From assembly GCF_023078495.1 (NCBI RefSeq), contig NZ_CP095742.1:4550501-4614500 (forward strand): a DNA stretch of 64,000 nucleotides, written 5' to 3'. Every line of letters begins with the position of its first letter. Position 1 is the first letter of the stretch. Under the pieces are notes generated by a model. It saw nothing but the letters and a program-made list of their open reading frames with translations, ran no database searches and was not told where the DNA came from. Both the position numbers and the translations under genes were made by a program. This document shows, one piece after another, positions 45,611 to 52,666 of this stretch. Source of the stretch: Luteibacter aegosomatissinici (GTDB lineage Bacteria; Pseudomonadota; Gammaproteobacteria; Xanthomonadales; Rhodanobacteraceae).

Positions 45611-45628
45611 TTGTGACCCGCGTCACAA
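45611..45628 (+). promoter_or_regulatory. CRP/Clp-type operator before the second beta-barrel gene
   Basis: TTGTGACCCGCGTCACAA contains TGTGA-N6-TCACA, a perfect match to the CRP half-sites; the two arms are exact complements. A TAAGAT -10 at 45663-45668 places the site near -55. In Xanthomonadales the CRP homologue Clp binds the same consensus. Confidence 0.7.
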
Positions 45629-45731
45629 GCAGCTGTCATGGCAGCCTTCCCTAATCCCTCGTAAGATAGCGCCGCCCACAAGGCACGCCGGCAACGGGGT
45701 CGGCGCACTTCAAGGACTAAGGGATTCGACC

Positions 45732-46382
45732 ATGCAAAAGGTTCTGCTCTCGGCAGCTGCGGCTGCCGCTCTTTCTCTCGCTTCATTTTCCGCTGCAGCG
45801 GTCACGCAGCAGGGCGCCTTTATTGGCGTGAATGGCGGCCAGTCGCACTACGACATCAGCCATTCGTATTTCAGCGATCACAATGACACGGCCGTTGGCG
45901 TCGTCGCGGGTTACCGCTGGGTCGTTGATCGCCCCTTCTCGCTCGGTGTGGAAGTCGGCTACGCCGACCTCGGCAACATGAAGGGTTCGCAAGCGCTGAC
46001 GTCCGGCGTCTACGATGTCGATTACCGCGCCAAGTTCAAGGGCGAGGTGCTGCTCGTCGGTGCGAATGGCAAATGGGATCTGCCGCATGGCTTCACGATC
46101 ACGGCACGGGCGGGCTTCGCGCATTCGCGAAGCAAGTACAACGAAGATTTCTACTACACCTCTACGTCGGCATGTTGTGCGAACGAGGAATACCATTCGC
46201 GCAACCAGTCGACGGACAACGGCGTGTACGGTGGCCTGGGCTTCGGCTACGACTTCAACGAGAACTTCGGTATCACCCTCACCTACGACCACTATGCGTT
46301 GAAGGCCGAGGACATCACCAGCGACAAGCGCACCGTGAACGTCGGCGTGACGGGCCTCGCGGCGGAATACCGCTTCTGGTAA
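45732..46382 (+). CDS. Outer-membrane beta-barrel protein, copy 2
   Basis: 216 residues, tandem paralogue of the previous gene with shared segments (GVNGGQSHYDISHSYFSDHNDTAVG; AGYRWVVDRPFSLGVEVGYADLGNMKG; VGANGKWDLPHGFTITAR; STDNGVYGGLGFGYDF, in parts). Signal peptide MQKVLLSAAAAAALSLASFSAAA; C-terminus AEYRFW. It differs mainly in an extracellular-loop region (TSTSACCANEEYHSRNQ), which carries a CC pair absent from copy 1. AGGACTAAGGG precedes the start. Has its own promoter with a CRP/Clp site, so the two copies are probably expressed under different conditions. Confidence 0.92.
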   Translation: MQKVLLSAAAAAALSLASFSAAAVTQQGAFIGVNGGQSHYDISHSYFSDHNDTAVGVVAGYRWVVDRPFSLGVEVGYADLGNMKGSQALTSGVYDVDYRAKFKGEVLLVGANGKWDLPHGFTITARAGFAHSRSKYNEDFYYTSTSACCANEEYHSRNQSTDNGVYGGLGFGYDFNENFGITLTYDHYALKAEDITSDKRTVNVGVTGLAAEYRFW

Positions 46383-46404
46383 TCCCCAACGTGGTGCAAG
46401 CGTA

Positions 46405-46433
46405 GAAACGGCCGCATTTGCGGCCGTTTTTTT
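46405..46433 (+). terminator. Rho-independent terminator after the beta-barrel pair
   Basis: AAACGGCCGC, short loop, GCGGCCGTTTTTTT: strong stem and T-run. Confidence 0.92.
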
Positions 46434-46517
46434 GCCTGCAGGCCACGATCGCATGATTTTCATTTGGCCGCCTAAACCCCTATACAACCTTACGGATCTT
46501 CGCTATAACCGATAGCA

Positions 46518-46536
46518 CGTGCTGCGACGCAGCACG
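46518..46536. other. Perfect hairpin in the TonB-receptor leader region
   Basis: CGTGCTGC-GAC-GCAGCACG. Lies 165 bp before the receptor start; the stretch 46434-46700 has no gene. It could be an operator or a leader stem. Confidence 0.45.
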
Positions 46537-46700
46537 CAAGGGATTCCGAACGGAAGCATCCATCTGCCACTCGCCCGCGGCTATGCCGGCCGGGCTGGTC
46601 GAGTGCACCCAGGGGTTTGTCCATCGAAGCCATGACGGGGCCGTGCCGCGGCCCCGCAGGTAGCCGTGCGCCCAAAAACGTACCGAGGAGACGTTTTCCC

Positions 46701-49700
46701 ATGTCCAGCCGTACCGCCCGCCCCCACCGCATCGCGCTTGCCGTGGCCCTTGCCCTGGCCGCACCGGGGGCTTTTGCCCAGTCCACCACCGGCGGCATCT
46801 TTGGCCAGGCCCCTGCCACGGCGGGCCAGACCGTCGTCATTACCAGCGATACCGGGCTCAGCCGTGAGGTACCCGTGGATGAGCGTGGCCGCTACAGCGT
46901 GGGCCAGCTTCCCCTGGGCTCGTACACCGTCAGCCTGAAGGCGAATGGGCAGACCGTGGATACCCGAAGTAATATTGTCCTGAAGGTCGGCGCGGGTACC
47001 GAAGTCTCGTTCGTCAGCAAGGCCACGGATGCGCAGGACCTCACGGGCATGACCGTGTCGGCATCCGCGCTGGCCAAGATCGACGTCTCCAGCATTGATT
47101 CGCGCACCGTCGTCACGTCCGAGCAGCTTGCCAAACTCCCCCTGGGCCGCAACTCGGAAGCGATTGCATTGCTCGCTCCAGGCGTCGTGAACAATGGCGG
47201 TAACTTCAAGGGCGCCACGGGCAACTCGCTCGTGAGCTTCGGCGGTTCCGCCGCCTCCGAGAACGCCTACTACGTGAACGGCTTCGCCACGACCGATCCC
47301 TTGCAGGGCTTTGGCGGCCTGTCGCTGCCTTACGGTGCGATCGAGCAGCAGGAGGTGTACACCGGCGGCTACAGCGCACAGTACGGTCGTTCCGACGGCG
47401 GTGTGATCAACGTGGTCGGCAAGCGCGGTACCAACGAATGGCACTTCGGCGCGCAGGTGTTGTGGGAACCGGCATTCGCCCGGGCCTCGCAGCGCAACCG
47501 CTATTACGAGAACGGGCTACCGGCCTCGCCGCGCGCTGGCAACCTGTATGCACCCGATAGCGAGAATGGCAGCGACAGCACAACTGTCAGCGCGTACGCC
47601 GGCGGCCCGCTGATCAAGGACAAGCTGTTCGTGTTCGTCGCCGCCGAGTACGAGCGCCAGCAGGGCAATACGGTGAATCCGGTGAGTGGCTACACCAGCA
47701 CCAAGCCGTATGTGGATTACCGCTACAACTCACCGCGCTGGTACGGCAAGGTCGACTGGAACATCACCGATAACCACATCCTTGAATTGACGGGTGCTTC
47801 GGATAAGTACCAGACGTCGGGCACGGTCTACGATTACGACTACGCGTCGCGCACGCGGCTTGGCCGCATTGGCGCGGATGACGACACGAAGAACGGGGGC
47901 GACCTGTGGACGGCCAAGTACACCGGCTACATCACCGATGACCTCACCATCAGTGCCCAGTACGGCAAGCTGCATACCACGGCCTATGATTCTCCTGGCG
48001 GTTACGATCCCTCGCTCACCTACGTGGATGGCATCGTCAACCAGAATCCCGCATTGAATGGTGGAACGCCCCGCGGCAACTCGCAGACGGTGTCCAGCCT
48101 GATCCCGGCCGGCAAAGGCAACCGCACCACCAACACCCGCATCGATATCACCTACAAGATTGGTGACCATACGATCACCGCGGGTATCGATAACCAGACC
48201 GCCACGGCGCTTGACCAGGGCTCGGTGACCTCAGGCCCGGGTGGTTACTCGTGGACGTACGGTCAGGGCGACCCGAACACGCCGATCTCTACCGGCCTTG
48301 GCGTACCCGCCACGGGCGGCTTCCCGAATGGCGCGGGTGGCTACTATGTCATCCAGAACATCAACAGCAGCCTGGCCACGGTGCGTTCGACGCAGCGAGC
48401 GCAGTACATCGAAGACAAGTGGCAGGTCTCCGACCGCTGGCTGCTTTCGCTCGGTATCCGCAACGACCAGTTCGAGAACTTCAATGCGGATAGCGATGCA
48501 TTCATCACGCAGCACAAGCCGCAATGGGCACCACGCCTCGGTGCCAGCTGGGATGTGAATGGCGATGCGACATTCAAGGTCTACGCGAATGCGGGCCGCT
48601 ACTACCTCGGCCTGCCGCTGAACCCGGCACTTAACGCCGCGGGCGGTGCGCTCACCACCTCCCAGTACTTCACGTATGGCGGCATTGCCGCCGATGGCAC
48701 GCCGACCAACCTGACCGCGATTTCCGTACCGGTCGCCGCGAACAACACCTTCGGCCAGCTGCCCGATCCGAAGACGGTAACGACGAAGGGCCTGAAATCC
48801 GAGTACCAGGATGAGTTCATCCTCGGCTTCACCAAGACCCTGGGCTCGGATTGGGTTTACGGCGCCAAGGCCACCCAGCGCATCCTGCGCAATGCGATCG
48901 ACGACTATTGCGATATCGACCTGGTGCTCGCCAAGGCGCAATCGCTTGGTTACAACGTCACCACCGAGAGCAACCCGGTGAGCTGCTGGCTGTTCAACCC
49001 CGGCAAGGCCAACACGTTTAACCTGGTCGATACATCGGGCAATTACGTGAGCGTGCCGCTCTCGAACAAGGAGTTCGGCTTTGAAGGACTGAAGCGCCGC
49101 TACTACGCGCTGGAGACCTTCCTCGAGCACCCGTTCGCCGATGGCTGGTACGGCAAGGTGAGCTATACGTTCTCGCGCAGCTACGGCAACACGGAAGGGC
49201 AGCTTCGTTCGGACCTGTTCCGCGAATCGCGTGGCACGGGCCAGACCGCGGTATCGACCACCCAGGACTGGGACAACAGCTACATCATGGTGAACACGAA
49301 CGGCGTGCAGAACAACGATCACAAGCACCAGTTCAAGTTCTTCGGCTATTACCAGTTCACCCCGGAATGGCTGGTCAGCGCCAATCTCAGCCTGATCTCC
49401 GGCGCGCCGAAGCCCTGCCTGGGTTACTTCGGCGAGGACCGCACCGATCCGGCGGGCTACGGCAACAGCTACCACTTCTGCTACGGCGAGCCATCCCCGC
49501 CGGGCAGCCATGGCCGCCTGCCGTGGGTGCGTCAGCTGGACCTGGGCGCGACGTACCGCCCGGATTTCGCCCAGTCGCGCCTGGCCTTCAACCTCAACGT
49601 GTTCAACGTGACCAACGAGCAGAAGGTGCTGGCGATCTTCCCGAACTCGGAATCGAGCCCGAACCTGGCCAACCCGCTGTACGGCACGCCGACGGCGATG

Positions 49701-49745
49701 CAGCAGCCGCGGTATGTGCGGTTGAGTGTGAATTACGATTACTAA
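46701..49745 (+). CDS. Oar-type TonB-dependent receptor
   Basis: 1014 residues from the ATG at 46701 (GAGGAGA upstream); the open frame extends upstream but without signal sequence. Signal peptide MSSRTARPHRIALAVALALAAPGAFA, then a carboxypeptidase-regulatory-like beta domain (about 28-105: VVITSDTGLSREVPVDERGRYSVGQLPLGSYTVSLKANG, in parts), a plug (SRTVVTSEQLAKLPLGRNSEAIALLAPGVVNNGG; ENAYYVNGFATTDP; EVYTGGYSAQYGRSDGGVINVVGKRGTN) and a 22-strand barrel ending YVRLSVNYDY. This is the Oar/OmpIP family rather than a classic siderophore receptor; substrates are oligomeric (peptide, polysaccharide) in studied cases. Outer membrane. Confidence 0.94.
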   Translation: MSSRTARPHRIALAVALALAAPGAFAQSTTGGIFGQAPATAGQTVVITSDTGLSREVPVDERGRYSVGQLPLGSYTVSLKANGQTVDTRSNIVLKVGAGTEVSFVSKATDAQDLTGMTVSASALAKIDVSSIDSRTVVTSEQLAKLPLGRNSEAIALLAPGVVNNGGNFKGATGNSLVSFGGSAASENAYYVNGFATTDPLQGFGGLSLPYGAIEQQEVYTGGYSAQYGRSDGGVINVVGKRGTNEWHFGAQVLWEPAFARASQRNRYYENGLPASPRAGNLYAPDSENGSDSTTVSAYAGGPLIKDKLFVFVAAEYERQQGNTVNPVSGYTSTKPYVDYRYNSPRWYGKVDWNITDNHILELTGASDKYQTSGTVYDYDYASRTRLGRIGADDDTKNGGDLWTAKYTGYITDDLTISAQYGKLHTTAYDSPGGYDPSLTYVDGIVNQNPALNGGTPRGNSQTVSSLIPAGKGNRTTNTRIDITYKIGDHTITAGIDNQTATALDQGSVTSGPGGYSWTYGQGDPNTPISTGLGVPATGGFPNGAGGYYVIQNINSSLATVRSTQRAQYIEDKWQVSDRWLLSLGIRNDQFENFNADSDAFITQHKPQWAPRLGASWDVNGDATFKVYANAGRYYLGLPLNPALNAAGGALTTSQYFTYGGIAADGTPTNLTAISVPVAANNTFGQLPDPKTVTTKGLKSEYQDEFILGFTKTLGSDWVYGAKATQRILRNAIDDYCDIDLVLAKAQSLGYNVTTESNPVSCWLFNPGKANTFNLVDTSGNYVSVPLSNKEFGFEGLKRRYYALETFLEHPFADGWYGKVSYTFSRSYGNTEGQLRSDLFRESRGTGQTAVSTTQDWDNSYIMVNTNGVQNNDHKHQFKFFGYYQFTPEWLVSANLSLISGAPKPCLGYFGEDRTDPAGYGNSYHFCYGEPSPPGSHGRLPWVRQLDLGATYRPDFAQSRLAFNLNVFNVTNEQKVLAIFPNSESSPNLANPLYGTPTAMQQPRYVRLSVNYDY

Positions 49746-49761
49746 GCCACACCGCTAGGAC

Positions 49762-49858
49762 TGTAGGAGCTCACCCTGTGAGCGACATCTTTCGCGATGC
49801 CGCCACAGGGCGTGTGGCGGCATCGCGAACGGCGTCGCCCACAGGGTGGGCTCCTACA
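49762..49858. repeat. REPIN-like inverted repeat after the TonB-receptor gene
   Basis: TGTAGGAGCTCACCCTGTGA on the left and CACAGGGTGGGCTCCTACA on the right; the centre contains its own stem (GATGCCGCCACA/TGTGGCGGCATC). About 97 bp. Confidence 0.85.
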
Positions 49859-49885
49859 TGCGGGGCATTTTCGCCGCGGCCCGCA

Positions 49886-50590
49886 TTACGACCGCGCGGG
49901 AATCTTCAGGCCACGCTCTACGCCGGCACGCGATGTACCACGCTCCAGCCACGCAATGACGTTCTCGAACTGGTCGAACCCAACCAGTTCGCGAGCACCA
50001 TAAAACGTCACCAAATTGTTCACCCAGCCAATCGTGGCGATATCGGCAATGGTGTAGTCATCGCCGATGATCCACTGCTTGCCCTTCAACTGCTTGTCGA
50101 GCACGCCCAGCAAGCGCTTGGCCTCATCCACGTAACGCTGCAGCGGCCGCTTGTCTTCCCATTCGCGCCCGGCGAACTTGTGGAAGAAGCCCACCTGGCC
50201 AAACATCGGGCCGATGCTGGCCATCTGGAAGAACACCCACTGGATGGTGTCCCACTTCTTTGCCGGGTCCTTCGGCAGGAATTTGCCGGTCTTCTCGGCG
50301 AGGTAAAGCAGGATCGCGCCGGATTCGAACAGGCCGATCGGCTTACCGTCCGGGCCATTCGGGTCGATCATGGCCGGGATCTTGCCATTCGGGTTCAGCG
50401 ACTCGAACTCGGGCAGCTTGCTTTCGTTCTTCATGATGTCCACGAGGTGGACTTCATAGGGCAGGCCCAGCTCTTCCAGCATGATCGAGACCTTCACCCC
50501 ATTGGGCGTGGGCAGCGAATACAGCTGGATGCGGTCAGGGTGCTGCGCTGGCCAACGGGCGGTGATCGGGAAGGCGGAGAGATCGGCCAT
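49886..50590 (-). CDS. Glutathione S-transferase (YghU/nu-class-like)
   Basis: 234 residues from the ATG at 50588-50590 (MADLSAFPITARWPAQHPDR). Thioredoxin-like N-terminal domain: IQLYSLPTPNGVKVSIMLEELGLPYEVHLVDI with the nu-class TPNG motif, NPNGKIPAMIDPNGPDGKPIGLFESGAILLYLAEKTG. C-terminal helical domain: VFFQMASIGPMFGQVGFFHKFA and IADIATIGWVNNLVTF. Nu-class enzymes (YghU, YfcG) show disulfide-bond reductase activity. Divergent from the DUF1697 gene. Confidence 0.94.
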   Translation of the reverse strand: MADLSAFPITARWPAQHPDRIQLYSLPTPNGVKVSIMLEELGLPYEVHLVDIMKNESKLPEFESLNPNGKIPAMIDPNGPDGKPIGLFESGAILLYLAEKTGKFLPKDPAKKWDTIQWVFFQMASIGPMFGQVGFFHKFAGREWEDKRPLQRYVDEAKRLLGVLDKQLKGKQWIIGDDYTIADIATIGWVNNLVTFYGARELVGFDQFENVIAWLERGTSRAGVERGLKIPARS

Positions 50591-50720
50591 GGGAACGCAT
50601 CCTGTGGTGGGCAATGGGTCAGACCTTCGAAGGTAGGGCGCCGCGGGGGCTGATTCAACCGCTCCGCACCACCCGGCCATGTTCGGCATACACTCACCCG
50701 AGCCTGCCACGGAGCCCGCC

Positions 50721-51233
50721 ATGACCGCGTACATCGCCCTACTCCGTGCCGTGAACGTCGGTGGCACCGGCAAGCTGCCCATGAGCGAGCTCAAGGCCAT
50801 GTGCGAAGCGGAGGGGTTCGAGGGGGTAAAGACCTATATCGCCAGCGGCAATGTGGTGTTCACCTCGCCGCTGAAGGAGAAGGCCGTTAAGGCCGCGCTC
50901 GAAGCCCGGCTGGCCGATTACGCGGGGAAGCCGGTCGGTGTCATGGTCCGCACCGCCGCGGAGATGGCGGCCGTTCTTGCCGCCCATCCCTTTCCCGACG
51001 CACCAGGCAACCGCGTCGTCGCTATCTTCCTCGACGAGGCACCGCCAAAGGACACCCTGGCAGCAGTGCGCCACCAGGCCAACGAGGAAATCCGCCTGGG
51101 CAAGCGCGAGATTTATGTCCGCTACGACGACGGCATGGCGTCATCGAAACTGGTGATTCCCGCCGCCAAGTCCGGCACGGCCCGCAACATCAACACAGTG
51201 GCAAAACTCGCCGACATGGCCGCCGCCCTGTAG
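50721..51233 (+). CDS. DUF1697 protein
   Basis: 170 residues from the ATG at 50721 (CGGAG upstream). Family signature: MTAYIALLRAVNVGGTGKLPMSELKAMCEAEGFEGVKTYIASGNVVF (quoted in parts: YIALLRAVNVGG, YIASGNVVF), with the C-terminal SSKLVIPAAKSGTARNINTVAKLADM typical of DUF1697. Small cytoplasmic alpha/beta protein of unknown function. Its TAG stop is supplied by the TGTAGGAGCG repeat fragment that begins inside the last codons. Confidence 0.9.
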   Translation: MTAYIALLRAVNVGGTGKLPMSELKAMCEAEGFEGVKTYIASGNVVFTSPLKEKAVKAALEARLADYAGKPVGVMVRTAAEMAAVLAAHPFPDAPGNRVVAIFLDEAPPKDTLAAVRHQANEEIRLGKREIYVRYDDGMASSKLVIPAAKSGTARNINTVAKLADMAAAL

Positions 51234-51250
51234 GAGCGGGCTTGCGCGCG
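51228..51250. repeat. Short REP-like fragment overlapping the DUF1697 stop
   Basis: CTGTAGGAGCGGGCTTGCGC at the gene's end; the stop TAG (51231-51233) is part of the repeat. The following 51251-51444 holds no convincing gene. Confidence 0.55.
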
Positions 51251-51444
51251 ACGCACGCCCTCGATTGCGCACCAGACAGGGCAAAAACTACCTCACTCCG
51301 CGCTAGCAGCCACCAGCGGCTGCGGCTCACGCGCTGCAAGATCCTGCGCCCGCGTTCGCGCGCCTCGGCCCTCATGACTGCCATGTCACTGTGGAAGGAC
51401 TCGAGCTTTCAGAACGTGTCGTCCGCACCCGCGAATTGTCCGCG

Positions 51445-51786
51445 CTATTGAGCCCGATCGTCGATAATCCACACGTCGCGATCCGGTGCATTGATAGGCA
51501 CCAGAGATCCATCCGCATACCAAACCGTCCCGTCCTCAAGCCGAGGGGGTTGCACGTTTGTGATAAATCGATCGAAACAATGATGCTGACATTCTGGGCA
51601 GCGCGGCATATTAGCCGGGAATCGCTGCACCTTTTCCTGATAGTACGCCCTGTAGTCCGCCCCGAACCCGGGGACTCCGGCGGGAAGAGGCTCATTCAGA
51701 ATGCCATCCGTTCTCCCGTTCGCCCATATGACCGTATTGCAACAGGCGCACTGCGCGCCAACCATGTCTGAGCGTCGCTCGTCCAC
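51445..51786 (-). CDS. Small Cys-rich hypothetical protein, possibly frameshifted
   Basis: 113 residues from a GTG at 51786 (or 106 from the ATG at 51765). Two cysteine pairs, CACC near residue 13 and CPECQHHC near residue 63, suggest a zinc ribbon. Acidic C-terminus ending DVWIIDDRAQ. I do not recognise the family. A different frame opens at 51887, 12 bp after the upstream immunity gene's stop, with better placed starts (MNGAMTKRS), and runs into this region, so the present gene may be the distal part of a frameshifted one. It is the last member of the CDI immunity run and might be another immunity gene. Confidence 0.45.
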   Translation of the reverse strand: MDERRSDMVGAQCACCNTVIWANGRTDGILNEPLPAGVPGFGADYRAYYQEKVQRFPANMPRCPECQHHCFDRFITNVQPPRLEDGTVWYADGSLVPINAPDRDVWIIDDRAQ

Positions 51787-51899
51787 GGCGCAGGTGACGC
51801 CGTGGCGCCGTGGCGCTTCATGCCTTTGAGGTAAATGACATTGATGCCTAGCAAATTAGCGCTTCGTTTTGTCATCGCGCCATTCATGGCAGATCTCGT

Positions 51900-52160
51900 C
51901 TAGGCTTCAAGTATCTTCAGAACCTCCGAGAGGAGTGCCCATTCATCCAACTCGTAGTCCAGTCTATCTTCATCGCCGCTGTAAAGATCCGATACAACAA
52001 AGAGACTCGAAAGTTTCTCCGAGGTACCCCATTCATCGGCAGTGAGCAAGCCGAGGCCGCGCTCAATTCTCCAAAGCTCAACATATGCTTCAGCAAAGGC
52101 CGAAGCTGATATCCGACCGATCGAGAAGGACTCAGCAAATCGCAAGAGTGTCAAGTTCAT
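51900..52160 (-). CDS. Colicin-D-type immunity protein (orphan)
   Basis: 86 residues from the ATG at 52158-52160, GGAG nine bases upstream. The pattern of the colicin D immunity family is visible: MNLTLLRFAESFSIGRISASAFAEAYVELWRIERG, then SSLFVVSDLYSGDEDRLDYELDEWALLSEVLKILEA; compare ImmD's acidic DRANYEID-type centre followed by LKxEVRxIL (from memory). Such proteins block tRNase toxins like colicin D. No colicin-D-like toxin domain lies in this window: the CdiA C-terminus upstream is of TNT type. It therefore probably protects against a toxin no longer encoded here or delivered by other strains. Confidence 0.75.
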   Translation of the reverse strand: MNLTLLRFAESFSIGRISASAFAEAYVELWRIERGLGLLTADEWGTSEKLSSLFVVSDLYSGDEDRLDYELDEWALLSEVLKILEA

Positions 52161-52261
52161 CGAAGAACTCCATTGCCCATGTAGATCACATACTAAAGCG
52201 ATCGCGACTCGAGCTTGACGCCGACAATGAACTTCGTTCGGACCAAGCACTCGCGATCGAA

Positions 52262-52666
52262 TCAATCAACGAACGGAGACGTCTTCAGTATTTCCTCGAT
52301 CTCAATACGTTGCCGATCACCCCATCCTTGGTGTGCCGCATGCATCAATTCGATTCGCCGAGAAAAGTAGATTCGCCGAAAGTCTTGGCCATCGATTCGA
52401 TGCCTCAGTTCGTATGACAAGGCCATCTGCGAGGTGATCCTTTTAAATATGATGTAAAGGATGCCGTCAAGCTCCGGCGTGTATTGCCGAGATATTTCTA
52501 ATCCCCGCTCGACCGCGATGTAGGAATATCCCTCGTCGGTTATCTCAAGGTACGGAGTTCCGTCCGAGGACTCTGCGGTGCGAACTTCTAGCAAGACCGA
52601 AGGTGCGCCGATAAGCTTCCCAATACGGGCCACTTCATCGCGAACCTCGTCAATTTCTGTCGTCAT
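52262..52666 (-). CDS. cdiI: Imm63-like immunity protein, cognate to the TNT toxin
   Basis: 134 residues. Start ATG at 52664-52666 overlaps the cdiA stop in TAATG. The sequence resembles the Imm63 family as I recall it: EDGYSYIAVERGLEISRQY-type beta stretch (here DEGYSYIAVERGLEISRQY), LDGILYIIFKRITSQMALSYELRHRIDGQDFRRIYFSRRIELM (quoted in parts), which is its conserved core. Cytoplasmic, soluble. By position it should neutralise the NAD+ glycohydrolase domain ending CdiA. Visibly more AT-rich than genes outside the locus. Confidence 0.82.
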   Translation of the reverse strand: MTTEIDEVRDEVARIGKLIGAPSVLLEVRTAESSDGTPYLEITDEGYSYIAVERGLEISRQYTPELDGILYIIFKRITSQMALSYELRHRIDGQDFRRIYFSRRIELMHAAHQGWGDRQRIEIEEILKTSPFVD

